NCBI RefSeq assembly: GCF_029109325.1
Contig: NZ_JAQKQJ010000006.1
Coordinates: 176,256-240,255 of the forward strand
Direction: 5' to 3'
Length of the DNA: 64,000 bases
Source of the DNA: Nodosilinea sp. PGN35
GTDB taxonomy: Bacteria > Cyanobacteriota > Cyanobacteriia > Phormidesmidales > Phormidesmidaceae
A program made the position numbers and the translations under genes. Numbering within the stretch: position 1 is the first letter of the stretch; every line of letters begins with the position of its first letter. Below are positions 54,801 to 62,352 of the stretch, piece after piece. The notes beneath the pieces were generated by a model. That model worked only from the letters and a program-made list of their open reading frames with translations, ran no database searches and was not told the DNA's origin.

Positions 54801-57360
54801 CGGCCTGGGCCGCATCCTCACCCTGTCTGGGGGAGCCAGCAGCCGCAATGTGATTTTGGGGCAGGCGGGGAACCAGTTCCAGGTCGGGGTGCGCACCAGT
54901 GAGACCAACGGCAATGCCAGCGATCGCGCCTTTGCGGGCGGCACCGTCACCCCCGGCACCTTGACCCACGTGGTCTGCACCCGCGACGCGACTGGCCTGA
55001 CTCGCCTCTACACCAACGGGCAGGAGGTGGCCAGGCGGCTGGTCGGCGGCAGTTTGAGTCCCTGGGAGGAGAGCTTTACCCTGGCCCTGGGCAACGAGCT
55101 GGGGGACGAGCGGCGGCGCGATCGCGCCTGGCTGGGCGACTTGCACCTGGTCGCCCTCTACAGCACGGCCCTGACTGCGGCGGAGGTGAGCACCAACTTT
55201 GAGGTGGGAGCCGATGCCAACCTGGCCCCGGTGATCTCCGCCGGAGCAGACCAGGTGGTCAACCTGCCCGCCACCGTTACCCTGCGGGGCGCAGTGATCG
55301 ACGACCGCCTGCCCAACAGCCAGCTTGCGGTGCTGTGGAGCCAGCCCAGCGGCCCGTCTCCCGTCACCTTTAGCGACCCCACCAGCCTGGAGCCAACCGT
55401 CAGTTTTGTAGATCCCGGCAGCCGCGAAGACGAGCAGCCGTTCAAGGTGGCGGGGGTCTATACCCTGCGGCTGACCGTCGGCGACGAGGCCCAGGCCATC
55501 AGCGATGAGCTGACCCTGACCGTCAACCATGCCCCGCTAATCACCGTGGCAGAGACGATGGTGGTGCAACTGCCCAACCGCCTCCGCCTGGCCGCCGAGG
55601 TAGACAGCGGCCTGGGCAGCCCCCAGGCCGGTCAGCTGGCCCTGCGCTGGAGCCAGCTCAGCGGGCCCGGCACCGTTACTTTTAGCGATCCGACCCTGGT
55701 CAGCCCCACGGCCCAGTTTTCCACCAGCGGCACCTACGTGCTGCGGCTGACGGCCAACAACGGGCTGCTGAGCGCCGGGGCCGATGTCACCGTCCACGCC
55801 AACACAGCGCCTACCCTGCGGGTCACCGCGCCACCCCTGGTCAACCTGCCCGCCGCCGCCCATCTCCAGGGCGAGATTGTCGATACCGGCCTGGCCGACC
55901 CGGCGGGTGCCGTCACCGCCCAGTGGACGCTGGTGAATGGCCCCGGCGCTGTCACCTTTGCCGATGCCCAGGCCGCAGCGACAACGGCCACCTTCAGCGC
56001 CAGCGGCCCCTACGTGCTGCGCCTGACCGTGAGCACCGGAGCACTCTCCACCAGCCGCGAGGTGACGATTACGGCCAACCAGGCCCCCGTGGTGGACGCT
56101 GGCCTGAACCAGAGCATCGACCTGCCGGCCCTGGCAGAACTGGACGGCACCGTCAGCGATGACGGCTTCCCGACCCAGCCCGGTCGCCTCACCCTGGCCT
56201 GGAGCAAGGTCAGCGGCCCCGGCACCGTGACCTTCTCAGCCTCCGCCAGCGATTTCACCACCGCTCAGTTCTCCCAGGGGGGCGAGTATGTGCTGCGACT
56301 CACCGCCGACGATGGGGCTACCTCGTCCCACGATGAGGTAACCGTTCTCGTCAACCAGCCGCCCGTGGTCAACGCCGGGCCAGACCAGCGCCTGAGCCTA
56401 CCCCCGGGAACCGGCGGGGCGATCGCCTCGCCTGCGATCGCCACCCTCAGCGGCACCGTGCAGGACGACGGGCTGCCCACGTCTACGGTCACCAGCCGCT
56501 GGGCACAACTCAGCGGCCCCGCCACCGCCCGCCTAGACAACCCCGACCGCCCCACCACCCAGGCTGAGTTTCCCCAGGCGGGTACCTACCTGCTCGAACT
56601 CAGCGCCAGCGATGGCCGTCTTACCGGACGCGCCACCCTCACCGTGGTGGTTTCAGACCGCATTCTGGAGGGCCTCCAGGCGATCTATGACTTCCGAGAA
56701 GGCACGGGTACCACGATTCGCGATCGGTCTGGTCTCCAGCCCGCCCTGGATCTGACCCTGGTAAGCGGTGCCCTTGAGCGTCTGCCGGGACGGGGGATTG
56801 GGCTGCGGCAGGGGAGCCTGCTGGCTACCGCTGCGCCCGCCACCCGCCTCAGCCGCGAAATTCAACAAACTCAGGCCCTCACGGTAGAGGCCTGGGTCAA
56901 ACCGGCCCAGGTGGCCCCCGCCCAGACTCCGGCCCGCATAGTCACCCTCTCGACCGACATCAACCAGCGCAACTTTACCCTCGGCCAAAGCAACAACCAG
57001 TACGTGATGCGCCTGCGCACCACCACCACTGGCCTCAATGGCACCGAGCCGGTGGTAGAAGGCGGGTCAGTCAACCCCAACCAGCTCACCCACCTGGTCT
57101 ACACCCGCGATCGCGCCGGGAATGCAGTCCTCTACGTCAATGGCCAGAGGCAGCAGCGGGGGCAGATCTCTGGCAACCTCTCCAACTGGAATGAGACCTA
57201 CAGACTCGCCCTGGGGAACGAGCTGACCGGCGATGGGCAAAGACCGGCCCAGGAGGGCCAGCGCCCCTGGCTGGGTGAATACCACCTGGTTGCCCTCTAC
57301 AACCGTGCCCTCAGCGCCGAGGAGGTGGCCCACAACTTCGCCGCCAACCTCCCGGGGTAG
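45892..57360 (+). CDS. Giant 3822-residue LamG / beta-gamma-crystallin / PKD-like protein
   Basis: An uninterrupted 11.5-kb frame with AGGAGA before the ATG. Approximate layout: unrecognised N-terminus (1-290); LamG-like beta sandwich (297-505) ending LIDELRLWNRPRSE; coiled coil (626-768); two beta-gamma-crystallin motifs (771-823, 835-879), each with a Greek-key YEHAN start and an NDxxSS calcium clamp (N813-S818, N870-S875). Then a second coiled coil (883-933), LamG-like units (1223-1506, 1550-1886, 1897-2003), a Gly/Ser/Pro linker (1703-1746) and an unrecognised core (2050-2683) with VGQVQFDPQLIGYIEGSPPV. PKD-like repeats follow at 2682-2875, a LamG unit at 2877-3107, five more PKD-like repeats at 3109-3588, and a C-terminal LamG unit (3589-3822). 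No signal peptide or sorting tail was seen, so secretion would need another route. It looks like an adhesin or large extracellular or cell-surface protein, but this is inference. It lies between xdhB and xdhC on the same strand. Confidence 0.9.
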   Translation: MTAQAPILETFIQRYSDRNYRYPVLVRHQGTVIALAMDDQRRIYYSVLNLNGQENALDVNFWSAQPQELEFPREIAEVGFGVTDQLLLPTVKQGSRDPVAPGTVVAANEEDKFLSRTARLTADAPFQAMSDGRFVYVFRQAIEASHRDQITVPGPGDRPVPIVDATLLVDRFVLSGASGAAQGGSNPPSPRLQLNLEVRFRRSRSKTRPQSTKDSLGAKDMQEQPFVEPTQELSFIRNLRDGRFSIVLLPTSIAEVSRWQIFAFNGATDCIDTYNLERSLDGLFNTRGSQPSPSTDAAETALDFSRTADHIALSPGVSLGRRFSQEAWIFPRVTAPTPGVELEQALLGAAEKTVDAPPSIWIVDNRRVRVGFGDGTRFHSFLTGEVLRSNQWNHLAVVFQDEASDRGYHLYVNGLPVEIEPEGSPAASQSAIPLDAPVTQVGSPSQSFFGLIDELRLWNRPRSEREIRRDRHLRLTGQELGLAAYWRLDEGSGRDILDQTGNHPPAALSSEGFAARAWVPSDAPVGDNAGVSRDSFRFEGRRVAAGLASLLYFQQEQARTGYDQQAKPMRQGARVMLAVTTQAATGDRQEIATLDFGVSAEGRLAKIPDHLPLQPVAVEREGAAVDITEEQAQIQTIQRQIDQILSADDTADVSEELARIEALQATIRDRQQAARRVDVNAELQRLQDLQAAIAQKTQRIATVAEEITYLNRIFTLVDNAVENRSIAATVPAGSLDRLNLLPKLNRLRDLRHLQANGQRDLQQLLDFLRGARVTLYEHANFGGRSLAFGPVAGGNSVSSRFVGYTQLNQNSFNDLISSIGITQLDRPGQSSIPALQVTVYEHANRNDNGRQSGFVHTFTETTDFVGRHLNDRISSLEVAENPAFRNHREALRQSLNTAAADLNAVLSDLRAIRTQIDELRTDQDRQRRQLEQSVISDRTTLSALQNLLNNGFIATMPLVHSDLAGLTTVGGLLTFAWSNDTPLLFDSAVGNVALYFRGTDDQFFVAYYKTLTQRARYALTDALGQETVVGFARSTEAEMDRIRLDVEGDETAATGTVTLRLRVGEREIVETWQRVPRAPQAFARVLNGLAGNRSFVGRGQLAVAEGQADRLTLTEGVNRSLPAGATLFVGDFKATLETAVEQGATELSLRTEVANPTADALPVFFLEYDYDGQASTTQAGADLSTGSKLLAFIADSQGAAVQNRTVRSGLTLSSRWVSGTPGHTYAFDGAQSHAHLEAAAPAVFNQKLRQLSPQDDLTLEAWVRPTQIAAANQRARVLHYRPAPATSDTPYLLGLKREDLSTALQLNGSTDGVRIANAAHLNFAGEITLEAWVRPAANETLGNIVVHGNASGDQVYLRINDSRYEMGNQRNGVLSNVSVAMPAADRTGLAWVHLAGVYDGSHWRLYRNGIALGSEAAPVGAIPVSADWGLGAHPNLGTDRVRILTGAIAEVRVWKRGRSQSDIAADLNREVIGNETDLVACWRFDSVGNRRATDHARFAHHGTLLGNPQATESPLPAYSVFAGVGEQLVQTTEKVPAGNWNHLAMVFNQAYGVRLDGVATTYLDAGSDPTLDLNRDLTIEVAFQVNDLSQPRALLTKGRISEDEETEQHVPYALYLNPSGRAVFAFEDVRGNRHLFVSEPIPNPTAFHTVTVTRQRNTITPPVLNNSGQQTGVDIIAWDTIQFFVDGQDKTPEGQPFGVFEYKQPGSDTTGTPRREGSGTSPGSNPSPSPGINSGQPQQPVEIGSSNRPLEFGAPFTLAALRPSNGRVDSINGVAIDLPSLSFSVRRQQAVAFAKLVGIELANEQANPTLEQSQQLVQLFREPLAIAPLNGVLAEIRLWNVPLEAGSLKPKLQGGERGLLSWWPFEEAEGTLAFDAKSSSHARFKGAVQWVKDPNPSGSALVLYRNGQILTTTPVAAGDRAALLSPQAQFTLGGLRRNNQVREFFQGEMEEVRIWKTARTLEQIHDNLFRRLLGENEQFLDNREDLLAYYPFDSQRAGVLSDFSLLGNDLTPVAAEFVLSTAPIGEDTPQVRSALAGLRTPFNDRLQSAPAVQEYGDLQTDGDGNLFGIYKRCYGLIKDGQWELVTGFKVGELVTEWVGQVQFDPQLIGYIEGSPPVPGENLTSTGVVLGEFADYNGASSVELKQASKTNFTFSAEKESGFDSSFDLTAGLLTQAKVGAGIGLVSEITNADGAFGLKAKFEHSLGWLSGGSTSLGLTTNLSSKQQLQGFVEPPDEVAFEDVGRRFIPENMGFALVQSQTADVFALRLKHNSALVSYQMRANPDIPPDRNIINFPINPRYTKQGSLDGKVGFNPDPDYPNALTFSSDSSFYKPIEAFALKQRIQREEERVRAYYDQYDAGAVGRRQNVLFGQQGDLGSEEILQNLPRLEKRNLANTYVWTADGGLFAETQETMDVLQESYGGSYAFKGVAGIFADLSVVISNVGFKFGFEAMFGGHLNVQANKSIESENAFSVEVSVDQVERDVFLRDAAGDVLFDRSNPLTPKALRHPGRVDAYRFMTFYLEPQADHFDHFFSQVVDPLWLEQSPDANALALRGLRDGNQTASTKPPCWRIFHRVTFVSRVLPPVGTTRPLPALEAQMRELSIDSNFELIKRLDPFVADKVDDFGAFSRAVRDTIETFMPELQPHVATITEFMRLFYGVAEPLALADSAELTGLLEGGRAPNQPPVVRVGRSQTLHLEGDSVQTTLPGAVADDVLSAEAIFVTWAVESAPATAVVTLADRHSPVTTASFSEIGRYRLSLTASDGRLSTTEELGLLVNQSPLVRAGEDREIGFREPLELRGELRRDGRGDRTSQTLTIRWELINGPGLVTFDNAAALRTRASFSASGVYLLRLTAETTTASGVLNHSDDLQVFVGARISRGLQALYSFADPVVTEGATVRDVAGVGAPMDLTIAGHPAALPAPGGSGSLALALKEPARLTGANAARLIAAVKASGEFTLEAWINPREASQPGLGRILTLSGGASSRNVILGQAGNQFQVGVRTSETNGNASDRAFAGGTVTPGTLTHVVCTRDATGLTRLYTNGQEVARRLVGGSLSPWEESFTLALGNELGDERRRDRAWLGDLHLVALYSTALTAAEVSTNFEVGADANLAPVISAGADQVVNLPATVTLRGAVIDDRLPNSQLAVLWSQPSGPSPVTFSDPTSLEPTVSFVDPGSREDEQPFKVAGVYTLRLTVGDEAQAISDELTLTVNHAPLITVAETMVVQLPNRLRLAAEVDSGLGSPQAGQLALRWSQLSGPGTVTFSDPTLVSPTAQFSTSGTYVLRLTANNGLLSAGADVTVHANTAPTLRVTAPPLVNLPAAAHLQGEIVDTGLADPAGAVTAQWTLVNGPGAVTFADAQAAATTATFSASGPYVLRLTVSTGALSTSREVTITANQAPVVDAGLNQSIDLPALAELDGTVSDDGFPTQPGRLTLAWSKVSGPGTVTFSASASDFTTAQFSQGGEYVLRLTADDGATSSHDEVTVLVNQPPVVNAGPDQRLSLPPGTGGAIASPAIATLSGTVQDDGLPTSTVTSRWAQLSGPATARLDNPDRPTTQAEFPQAGTYLLELSASDGRLTGRATLTVVVSDRILEGLQAIYDFREGTGTTIRDRSGLQPALDLTLVSGALERLPGRGIGLRQGSLLATAAPATRLSREIQQTQALTVEAWVKPAQVAPAQTPARIVTLSTDINQRNFTLGQSNNQYVMRLRTTTTGLNGTEPVVEGGSVNPNQLTHLVYTRDRAGNAVLYVNGQRQQRGQISGNLSNWNETYRLALGNELTGDGQRPAQEGQRPWLGEYHLVALYNRALSAEEVAHNFAANLPG

Positions 57361-57396
57361 CGGGCACCGGGTGCCTCGGCGGTTCCGGTCGCTGAC

Positions 57397-57500
57397 TATA
57401 GCCGTAGTCACCTGGGTGAGGACATTCAGAAGCTTTAAAGGCGTTTGAACGTTCAAACGTTTCTAGGGAAACTGTCCTAACCAGAGTGACTACAGCTATA
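57397..57500 (+). repeat. MITE-like palindromic element
   Basis: Ends TATAGCCGTAGTCAC and GTGACTACAGCTATA are reverse complements in 14 of 15 positions. The core is GCGTTTGAACGTTCAAACG. Inner parts GAGGACATTCAGAAGC and AACTGTCCTAACC are shared with the other copies. It sits between the giant gene and xdhC and has no open frame. Confidence 0.8.
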
Positions 57501-57534
57501 TATGATGGGCTTTTGCGACGAGAACGGCTAACTT

Positions 57535-58515
57535 GTGGTGAACTGTTTTCAACAACTGGCCCAGGCGCTGGAGTACGGCCCCGCTGTGCTCGCCACGGTC
57601 ACTAGCGTTAGAGGATCGGTGCCGCGGGAGGTAGGGGCCAAGCTGGTGGTCGATTCGGCAGGCCAAGCCTTTGGCACCATCGGCGGCGGGGCGGGGGAGG
57701 CCAAGGTGCTGCGCCAGGCCAAGGAGGTGCTGCAAACGGGGCAGAAGCAGTTTGTTGACCTTGACCTATCGGGCTTACCCCAGCGGCAGACCCAGGGAGT
57801 TTGCGGGGGCCACATGCGGGTGTGGCTGGAGCGGTGGCAGGGCGATGCGGCGAAAGCTTTGGCTCAAACAGTTTTGCAGCGGCTCCAGACCGAGCGATCG
57901 CTCACCCTGGTCACCCCCCTTGAGCAGGGTAAAGGCCCCTACCTGGTGGAGAATGCTGTTCAGATCGATCCGGCGATCGCCTTTGTCGAAACCCTGCACC
58001 CGGCCCCCACGCTGCTGATTGTCGGCGCAGGCCACGTGGGCATTCAACTCGCCCAAGTCGCCCACCTGATTGGCTTTCAGATTGCCGTGCAGGACGATCG
58101 CCCCGAGTGGGCCAATATCGACTACTATCCCCAGGCCAGCCAGATTTTAGCTGAACCATTAGACAGAGCGATCGCCTCCCTCGCCCAGCACCAAAACCTC
58201 TATGCCGCCCTGGTCACCCGGGGCTACACCTACGACCTAGAAGCCCTTCAGCTGTTGCTCCAGCGCCCCAGCCCCTGCCGCTACATCGGCATGATCGGCA
58301 GCGAAAAGCGAGTGCGCCAGGTCTACGGGGCGATCGCGCAGGCGGGCATCACCAACGAACAGCTGGCGGGCATCTACGCTCCGATTGGTTTAGATATTGG
58401 GGCGCTGACGCCCGCAGAAATTGCTGTCAGCATCGGCGCTGAGCTAATTATGGTGCAGCGGGGGGGAACGGGGCGATCGCTCTCAGAACGGTTGCGCCGC
58501 GCCCTTGTCCATTGA
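57535..58515 (+). CDS. xdhC: XdhC, xanthine dehydrogenase accessory factor
   Basis: 326 residues; GTG start (two consecutive GTG codons). N-terminal XdhC/CoxI domain: ATVTSVRGSVPREVGAKLVV and GTIGGGAGEAKVL, with the Cys of GVCGGHMRVWLE. C-terminal Rossmann domain: LLIVGAGHVGIQLAQVAHLI, then YIGMIGSEKRVRQVY. XdhC binds the molybdenum cofactor and delivers its sulfurated form to XdhB. Its position after the giant gene keeps it on the same strand as xdhAB. Confidence 0.93.
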   Translation: MVNCFQQLAQALEYGPAVLATVTSVRGSVPREVGAKLVVDSAGQAFGTIGGGAGEAKVLRQAKEVLQTGQKQFVDLDLSGLPQRQTQGVCGGHMRVWLERWQGDAAKALAQTVLQRLQTERSLTLVTPLEQGKGPYLVENAVQIDPAIAFVETLHPAPTLLIVGAGHVGIQLAQVAHLIGFQIAVQDDRPEWANIDYYPQASQILAEPLDRAIASLAQHQNLYAALVTRGYTYDLEALQLLLQRPSPCRYIGMIGSEKRVRQVYGAIAQAGITNEQLAGIYAPIGLDIGALTPAEIAVSIGAELIMVQRGGTGRSLSERLRRALVH

Positions 58516-58541
58516 CGCAACCGAATGAAACAACCAATAAA

Positions 58542-58717
58542 TATAGCCATAGCCACCGAAGTTAGGACAATCAGAAGCCTTGGAAACGTTCGAACGTTCA
58601 AACGTTTAAGGGAAACTGTCCTAACCCAAGTGGCTACAGCTATAGTACGCGAACGTTCGAACGTTCAAACGTTTAAGGGAAACTGTCCTAACCCGAGTGG
58701 CTACAGCTATAGTACGC
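58542..58717 (+). repeat. MITE-like element with a 67-bp tandem duplication of its right half
   Basis: The full element runs 58542-58644, from TATAGCCATAGCCACC to GGCTACAGCTATA. Bases 58585-58651, starting AACGTTCGAACGTTCAAACG, are repeated almost exactly at 58652-58717, through GGCTACAGCTATAGTACGC. The duplication suggests replication slippage or element-driven rearrangement. It lies between xdhC and chaB. Confidence 0.8.
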
Positions 58718-58728
58718 GGTGGAGTCGC

Positions 58729-58971
58729 TTAGTTCCCAGGCATAGCGCCGGTTCTGCTGCGAGAGTCAAGCTTGTCAGCTTTAAAGCTCCACTCGCCATT
58801 GTTGTCTTGCACAAAGGTGTTTTTTACAGAATTCCAGGCAACTTCATGGGCACCATCTTCGCTCAGGCCGTCGCTGGTAGCCGCATTAAAAGCGGCCATA
58901 AAAATCTGCTTGGCCTCCTGGGGCAGCGATTGAGTTTCCTGGGGCAAAGCATCAGTATTTTCGTAAGCCAT
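58729..58971 (-). CDS. ChaB family protein
   Basis: 80 residues. The ChaB core is LPQEAKQIFMAAFNAATSDG, with EVAWNSVKNTFVQD and the aromatic end GEWSFKADKL. ChaB was named as a cation-transport regulator in E. coli, but many small ChaB proteins have no proven role. It is transcribed against xdhC and flanked by MITE-like elements on both sides. Confidence 0.88.
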   Translation of the reverse strand: MAYENTDALPQETQSLPQEAKQIFMAAFNAATSDGLSEDGAHEVAWNSVKNTFVQDNNGEWSFKADKLDSRSRTGAMPGN

Positions 58972-59138
58972 GAAAGTTCTTCCTTAGTGGTGGTTTGGTT
59001 CTTGCATAGACCATAAAAGATCGGCACCACCGCCAACCTCCATCTTTCGCCGTACAAGCCACCTCCTTTCGCATCCCCAGGGCAGAAATTGCAGCAAGCA
59101 TATCCATAGCTACTGTGGCAATTTCCGTCTTGGTAAGG

Positions 59139-59245
59139 TACAGCCATAGTCACGTTAGGCCAATCAGAAGCCTAGAAATGTTTGAACATTCGAACGTTTT
59201 AACGTTTTGGAGTTTGGTGCCCTCACCAGTGTGACTGTGGCTATA
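59139..59245 (+). repeat. MITE-like palindromic element, diverged copy
   Basis: Starts TACAGCCATAGTCAC and ends GTGACTGTGGCTATA. The core is TTTGAACATTCGAACGTTTT. It contains the shared CAATCAGAAGCCT block. It is more diverged than the copies at 57397 and 58542. Confidence 0.7.
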
Positions 59246-59459
59246 CCTCCCTTAAATGAGACCCGCTATAGATTGCTAGAGACGCGCGTTTGCTCTACTC
59301 ATCGACTGCTAAATTGGCTAATTCTATCGATTCCTTACTGTTGATCAGACTGGGCGATCGCCACGGGCTGGCGCTCAATCAACCGCCCAAATCCGACTTT
59401 TTCAAACGGTGGTTAATCTTTGGCAAGGGCAAAATAGGCACAGTCAGCGGAGTACCCAA

Positions 59460-60143
59460 ATGGCTGTGACTGCCCAAAAATTGTTGTCGTGGGGGGCAAT
59501 CGCCCTGGTTGGCCTTGAGCTGGGGCTGGCCCTGGCCTACCTGGCCGTGATTTTTCTACGAGGTGAGGCAGTGCCACTGCTGGATTTCAACGGCCTGCGA
59601 TCGCTACCCTCCTGGCTCCAGGCAGCCCATCTGTTTGCCATCGGGGGCCTCTGTTTGGCGCTGCTGGGGTTTCGCCAGCGCATGGCTCGTCCGGTTTCCT
59701 GGTTTTCGCCCAGTGCCCTGGCGGCACTCTGCCTCTACGGCGGGGTAGACGAACTCACCAAACTCCACCTCGCCCTCGACCAGTTTGATTGGAAGCTCAT
59801 TTACCTGGGCATTTTGATCGCCATTCCGGTACTGGGATGGCGAGACCTAGGGTGGATCTGGCGTCACCATCGCGCTTCGGTGCTGTGGGTGCTGGCGGGG
59901 GTAGGAATCTTTCTGCTGGGCGGGTTTGGCGCGGAGGCGGTGAAGGGGGCGATCGCCTCAGAACTGGCCACCCATTCCTCTTCCCAGGGGCTGTTCCTGG
60001 GCGAACACCTCAGAATCACTGTAGAAGAACTGGGCGAACTCCTGGGAGAAACCCTGATCCTCTACGGCATGGCTCACTTCACGCAGCGGGCTTTGAACTC
60101 CCAGCGGATGCCGGTGCTGTCGTCGTCCCTGAACCGGCTTTGA
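59460..60143 (+). CDS. Multi-pass membrane protein of unknown function
   Basis: 227 residues from the ATG at 59460, which has GGAG upstream; an in-frame start at 59409 adds 17 polar residues. About five or six membrane helices, e.g. WGAIALVGLELGLALAYLAV, AAHLFAIGGLCLALLGF, WKLIYLGILIAIPVLGW, VLWVLAGVGIFLLGGF. A conserved-looking loop LYGGVDELTKLHLALDQFD and a C-terminal stretch EHLRITVEELGELLGETLIL have carboxylates near helices. The family is not recognised. Confidence 0.75.
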   Translation: MAVTAQKLLSWGAIALVGLELGLALAYLAVIFLRGEAVPLLDFNGLRSLPSWLQAAHLFAIGGLCLALLGFRQRMARPVSWFSPSALAALCLYGGVDELTKLHLALDQFDWKLIYLGILIAIPVLGWRDLGWIWRHHRASVLWVLAGVGIFLLGGFGAEAVKGAIASELATHSSSQGLFLGEHLRITVEELGELLGETLILYGMAHFTQRALNSQRMPVLSSSLNRL

Positions 60144-60154
60144 CGAGGCCGTAG

Positions 60155-61177
<1,023 letters not shown>

Positions 61178-61209
61178 CAGCCCTACTTACAGGAACTAGT
61201 GATCTACAA

Positions 61210-61542
61210 TTGAAACTGCCTAATCCCGATCAGACTGTTATTTCTGCGGATAAGTTGGAGGGCTATTCGCTTAATCCTAACCATTCTGAAGGCCGTCATA
61301 AAGCTGTAGTCTTCCAATCAGCTTTAGGGCTCAATTTAGAGAATGTCAGGGAACTACGAGCGGCTTTAATTCAAGCTATCAAAACTCAAGAGGCGATATC
61401 AACTAAACGAAACGCCTATGGACAAAAGTACCAGATTGAGTTTGAAATGACTCGCAATGGCAAAACTGCTCTGGTCAGAAGCATTTGGATTGTTAGACAC
61501 GATGAGAACTTCCCCCGGCTTGTAACCTGTTACATTCCCTAA
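61210..61542 (+). CDS. DUF6883 domain protein
   Basis: 110 residues from a TTG at 61210, chosen because homologues begin KLPNP. The frame extends upstream into the deaminase gene without a better start. Core: KLPNPDQTVISADKLEGYSL, GRHKAVVFQSALGLNLENV, YGQKYQIEFEMT, FPRLVTCYI. This matches DUF6883, which is commonly followed by DUF4926 as here. The pair resembles a small toxin-antitoxin or effector-immunity module, but its activity is unknown. The ribosome site is weak. Confidence 0.7.
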   Translation: MKLPNPDQTVISADKLEGYSLNPNHSEGRHKAVVFQSALGLNLENVRELRAALIQAIKTQEAISTKRNAYGQKYQIEFEMTRNGKTALVRSIWIVRHDENFPRLVTCYIP

Positions 61543-61559
61543 GCTAAAGGCAAATATCT

Positions 61560-61769
61560 ATGAAACTTTTGGACGTAGTGGCTCTTACCCAAAACTTACC
61601 AGATCTTGATCTGTACAAAGGCCAGGTTGGTACCATTATTGAGGTGTATGAACCGACTATATTTGAAGTCGAATTTGTAGATCTCAGCGGCAAAACCTAT
61701 GCAGTTGAAACACTCAACGCCAATCAATTGATGCAGCTTTACTACGCGCCTTTGCCACAAACAGCATAG
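61560..61769 (+). CDS. DUF4926 domain protein
   Basis: 69 residues: LLDVVALTQNLPDLDLYKGQ, VGTIIEVYEPTIFEVEFVDL, ETLNANQLMQL. It is a complete, typical DUF4926 with the Gly-x-x-Gly-T-V turn. It follows the DUF6883 gene by 17 bp, so the two are probably one operon. A relative lies at 9571-9831 in a different company (AbrB and a truncated PIN). Confidence 0.85.
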   Translation: MKLLDVVALTQNLPDLDLYKGQVGTIIEVYEPTIFEVEFVDLSGKTYAVETLNANQLMQLYYAPLPQTA

Positions 61770-61985
61770 TGATTAGAGGGATTGGGGGAAGGGGAAGTAT
61801 CCGCCAACTCTGACAGTTCCGCAGATGCGATCGCTGTGCAAAGAGCCGGCCATCACCTTCAATGAATTGCCCGATAAGTTTGGGCCAAGCAAATTACCCA
61901 GTAAAATTTGTGCTGTCTGCCCAAGGCACGACTCTGGTAATTGTTGCCGCAAGAATTGCCATCTCAACGCAGCGTACGGTCAAAA

Positions 61986-62285
61986 TCAAAATTGACGAAT
62001 GGCCCAAAATTGCAGGACGCTGAGAATGCTGTCTAAACTCAACACCGACAGCACGCTACCGGCGCTGCCAACGCTCAAAATGCTGCCCGCACTGCCAATG
62101 CTCAAGATACTCCCCGCGCTGCCGACGCTGAGAATGCTGCCGGTGCTGCCAATGCTGAGAATGCTGCCCGCGCTGCCCAGACTCAGCAGGCTAAAGTAGC
62201 TGCCTCGACTCAAAATAGCGCGAAGCCGTGGGGCAACGGCGCGACCATTAGCAAGGGTGGAAGGGGTTTGCTGTCGTTCAACCAT
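61986..62285 (-). CDS. Small repeat protein of GSAGSILS units
   Basis: 99 residues. The N-terminal 35 are ordinary (RQQTPSTLANGRAVAPRLRA). Six near-identical ten-residue units follow (S-I/V-G-S-A-G-S-I/V-L-S), encoded by a 30-bp minisatellite, and the tail is hydrophobic. Similar Ser/Gly/Leu repeats occur in small bacterial hypothetical proteins and would suit a beta-helical stack. The start lacks a convincing ribosome site, so part of this could be a non-coding minisatellite. The opposite strand also reads open through the repeats but without an N-terminal domain. Confidence 0.5.
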   Translation of the reverse strand: MVERQQTPSTLANGRAVAPRLRAILSRGSYFSLLSLGSAGSILSIGSTGSILSVGSAGSILSIGSAGSILSVGSAGSVLSVLSLDSILSVLQFWAIRQF

Positions 62286-62352
62286 GCGGCGATAACCTGC
62301 TCAAGCTTGGGTGTGGAAAGCGGCTTCTCACAAAACCAAATGATCAAATAGT

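Noticed and set aside
51892..55530. Two antisense frames of about 570 and 620 codons opposite the giant gene
   Set aside because: They are composition artefacts of the high-G+C giant gene; their sequence shows no motifs and the sense strand has continuous domain structure.
58542..59245. Palindromic repeats considered as tRNA or riboswitch structures
   Set aside because: There is no acceptor or T-arm consensus; the pattern of terminal inverted repeats fits MITE-like elements.
62030..62200. Regular repeats considered as a CRISPR array
   Set aside because: The units are about 30 bp and contiguous without unique spacers, so this is a coding minisatellite.
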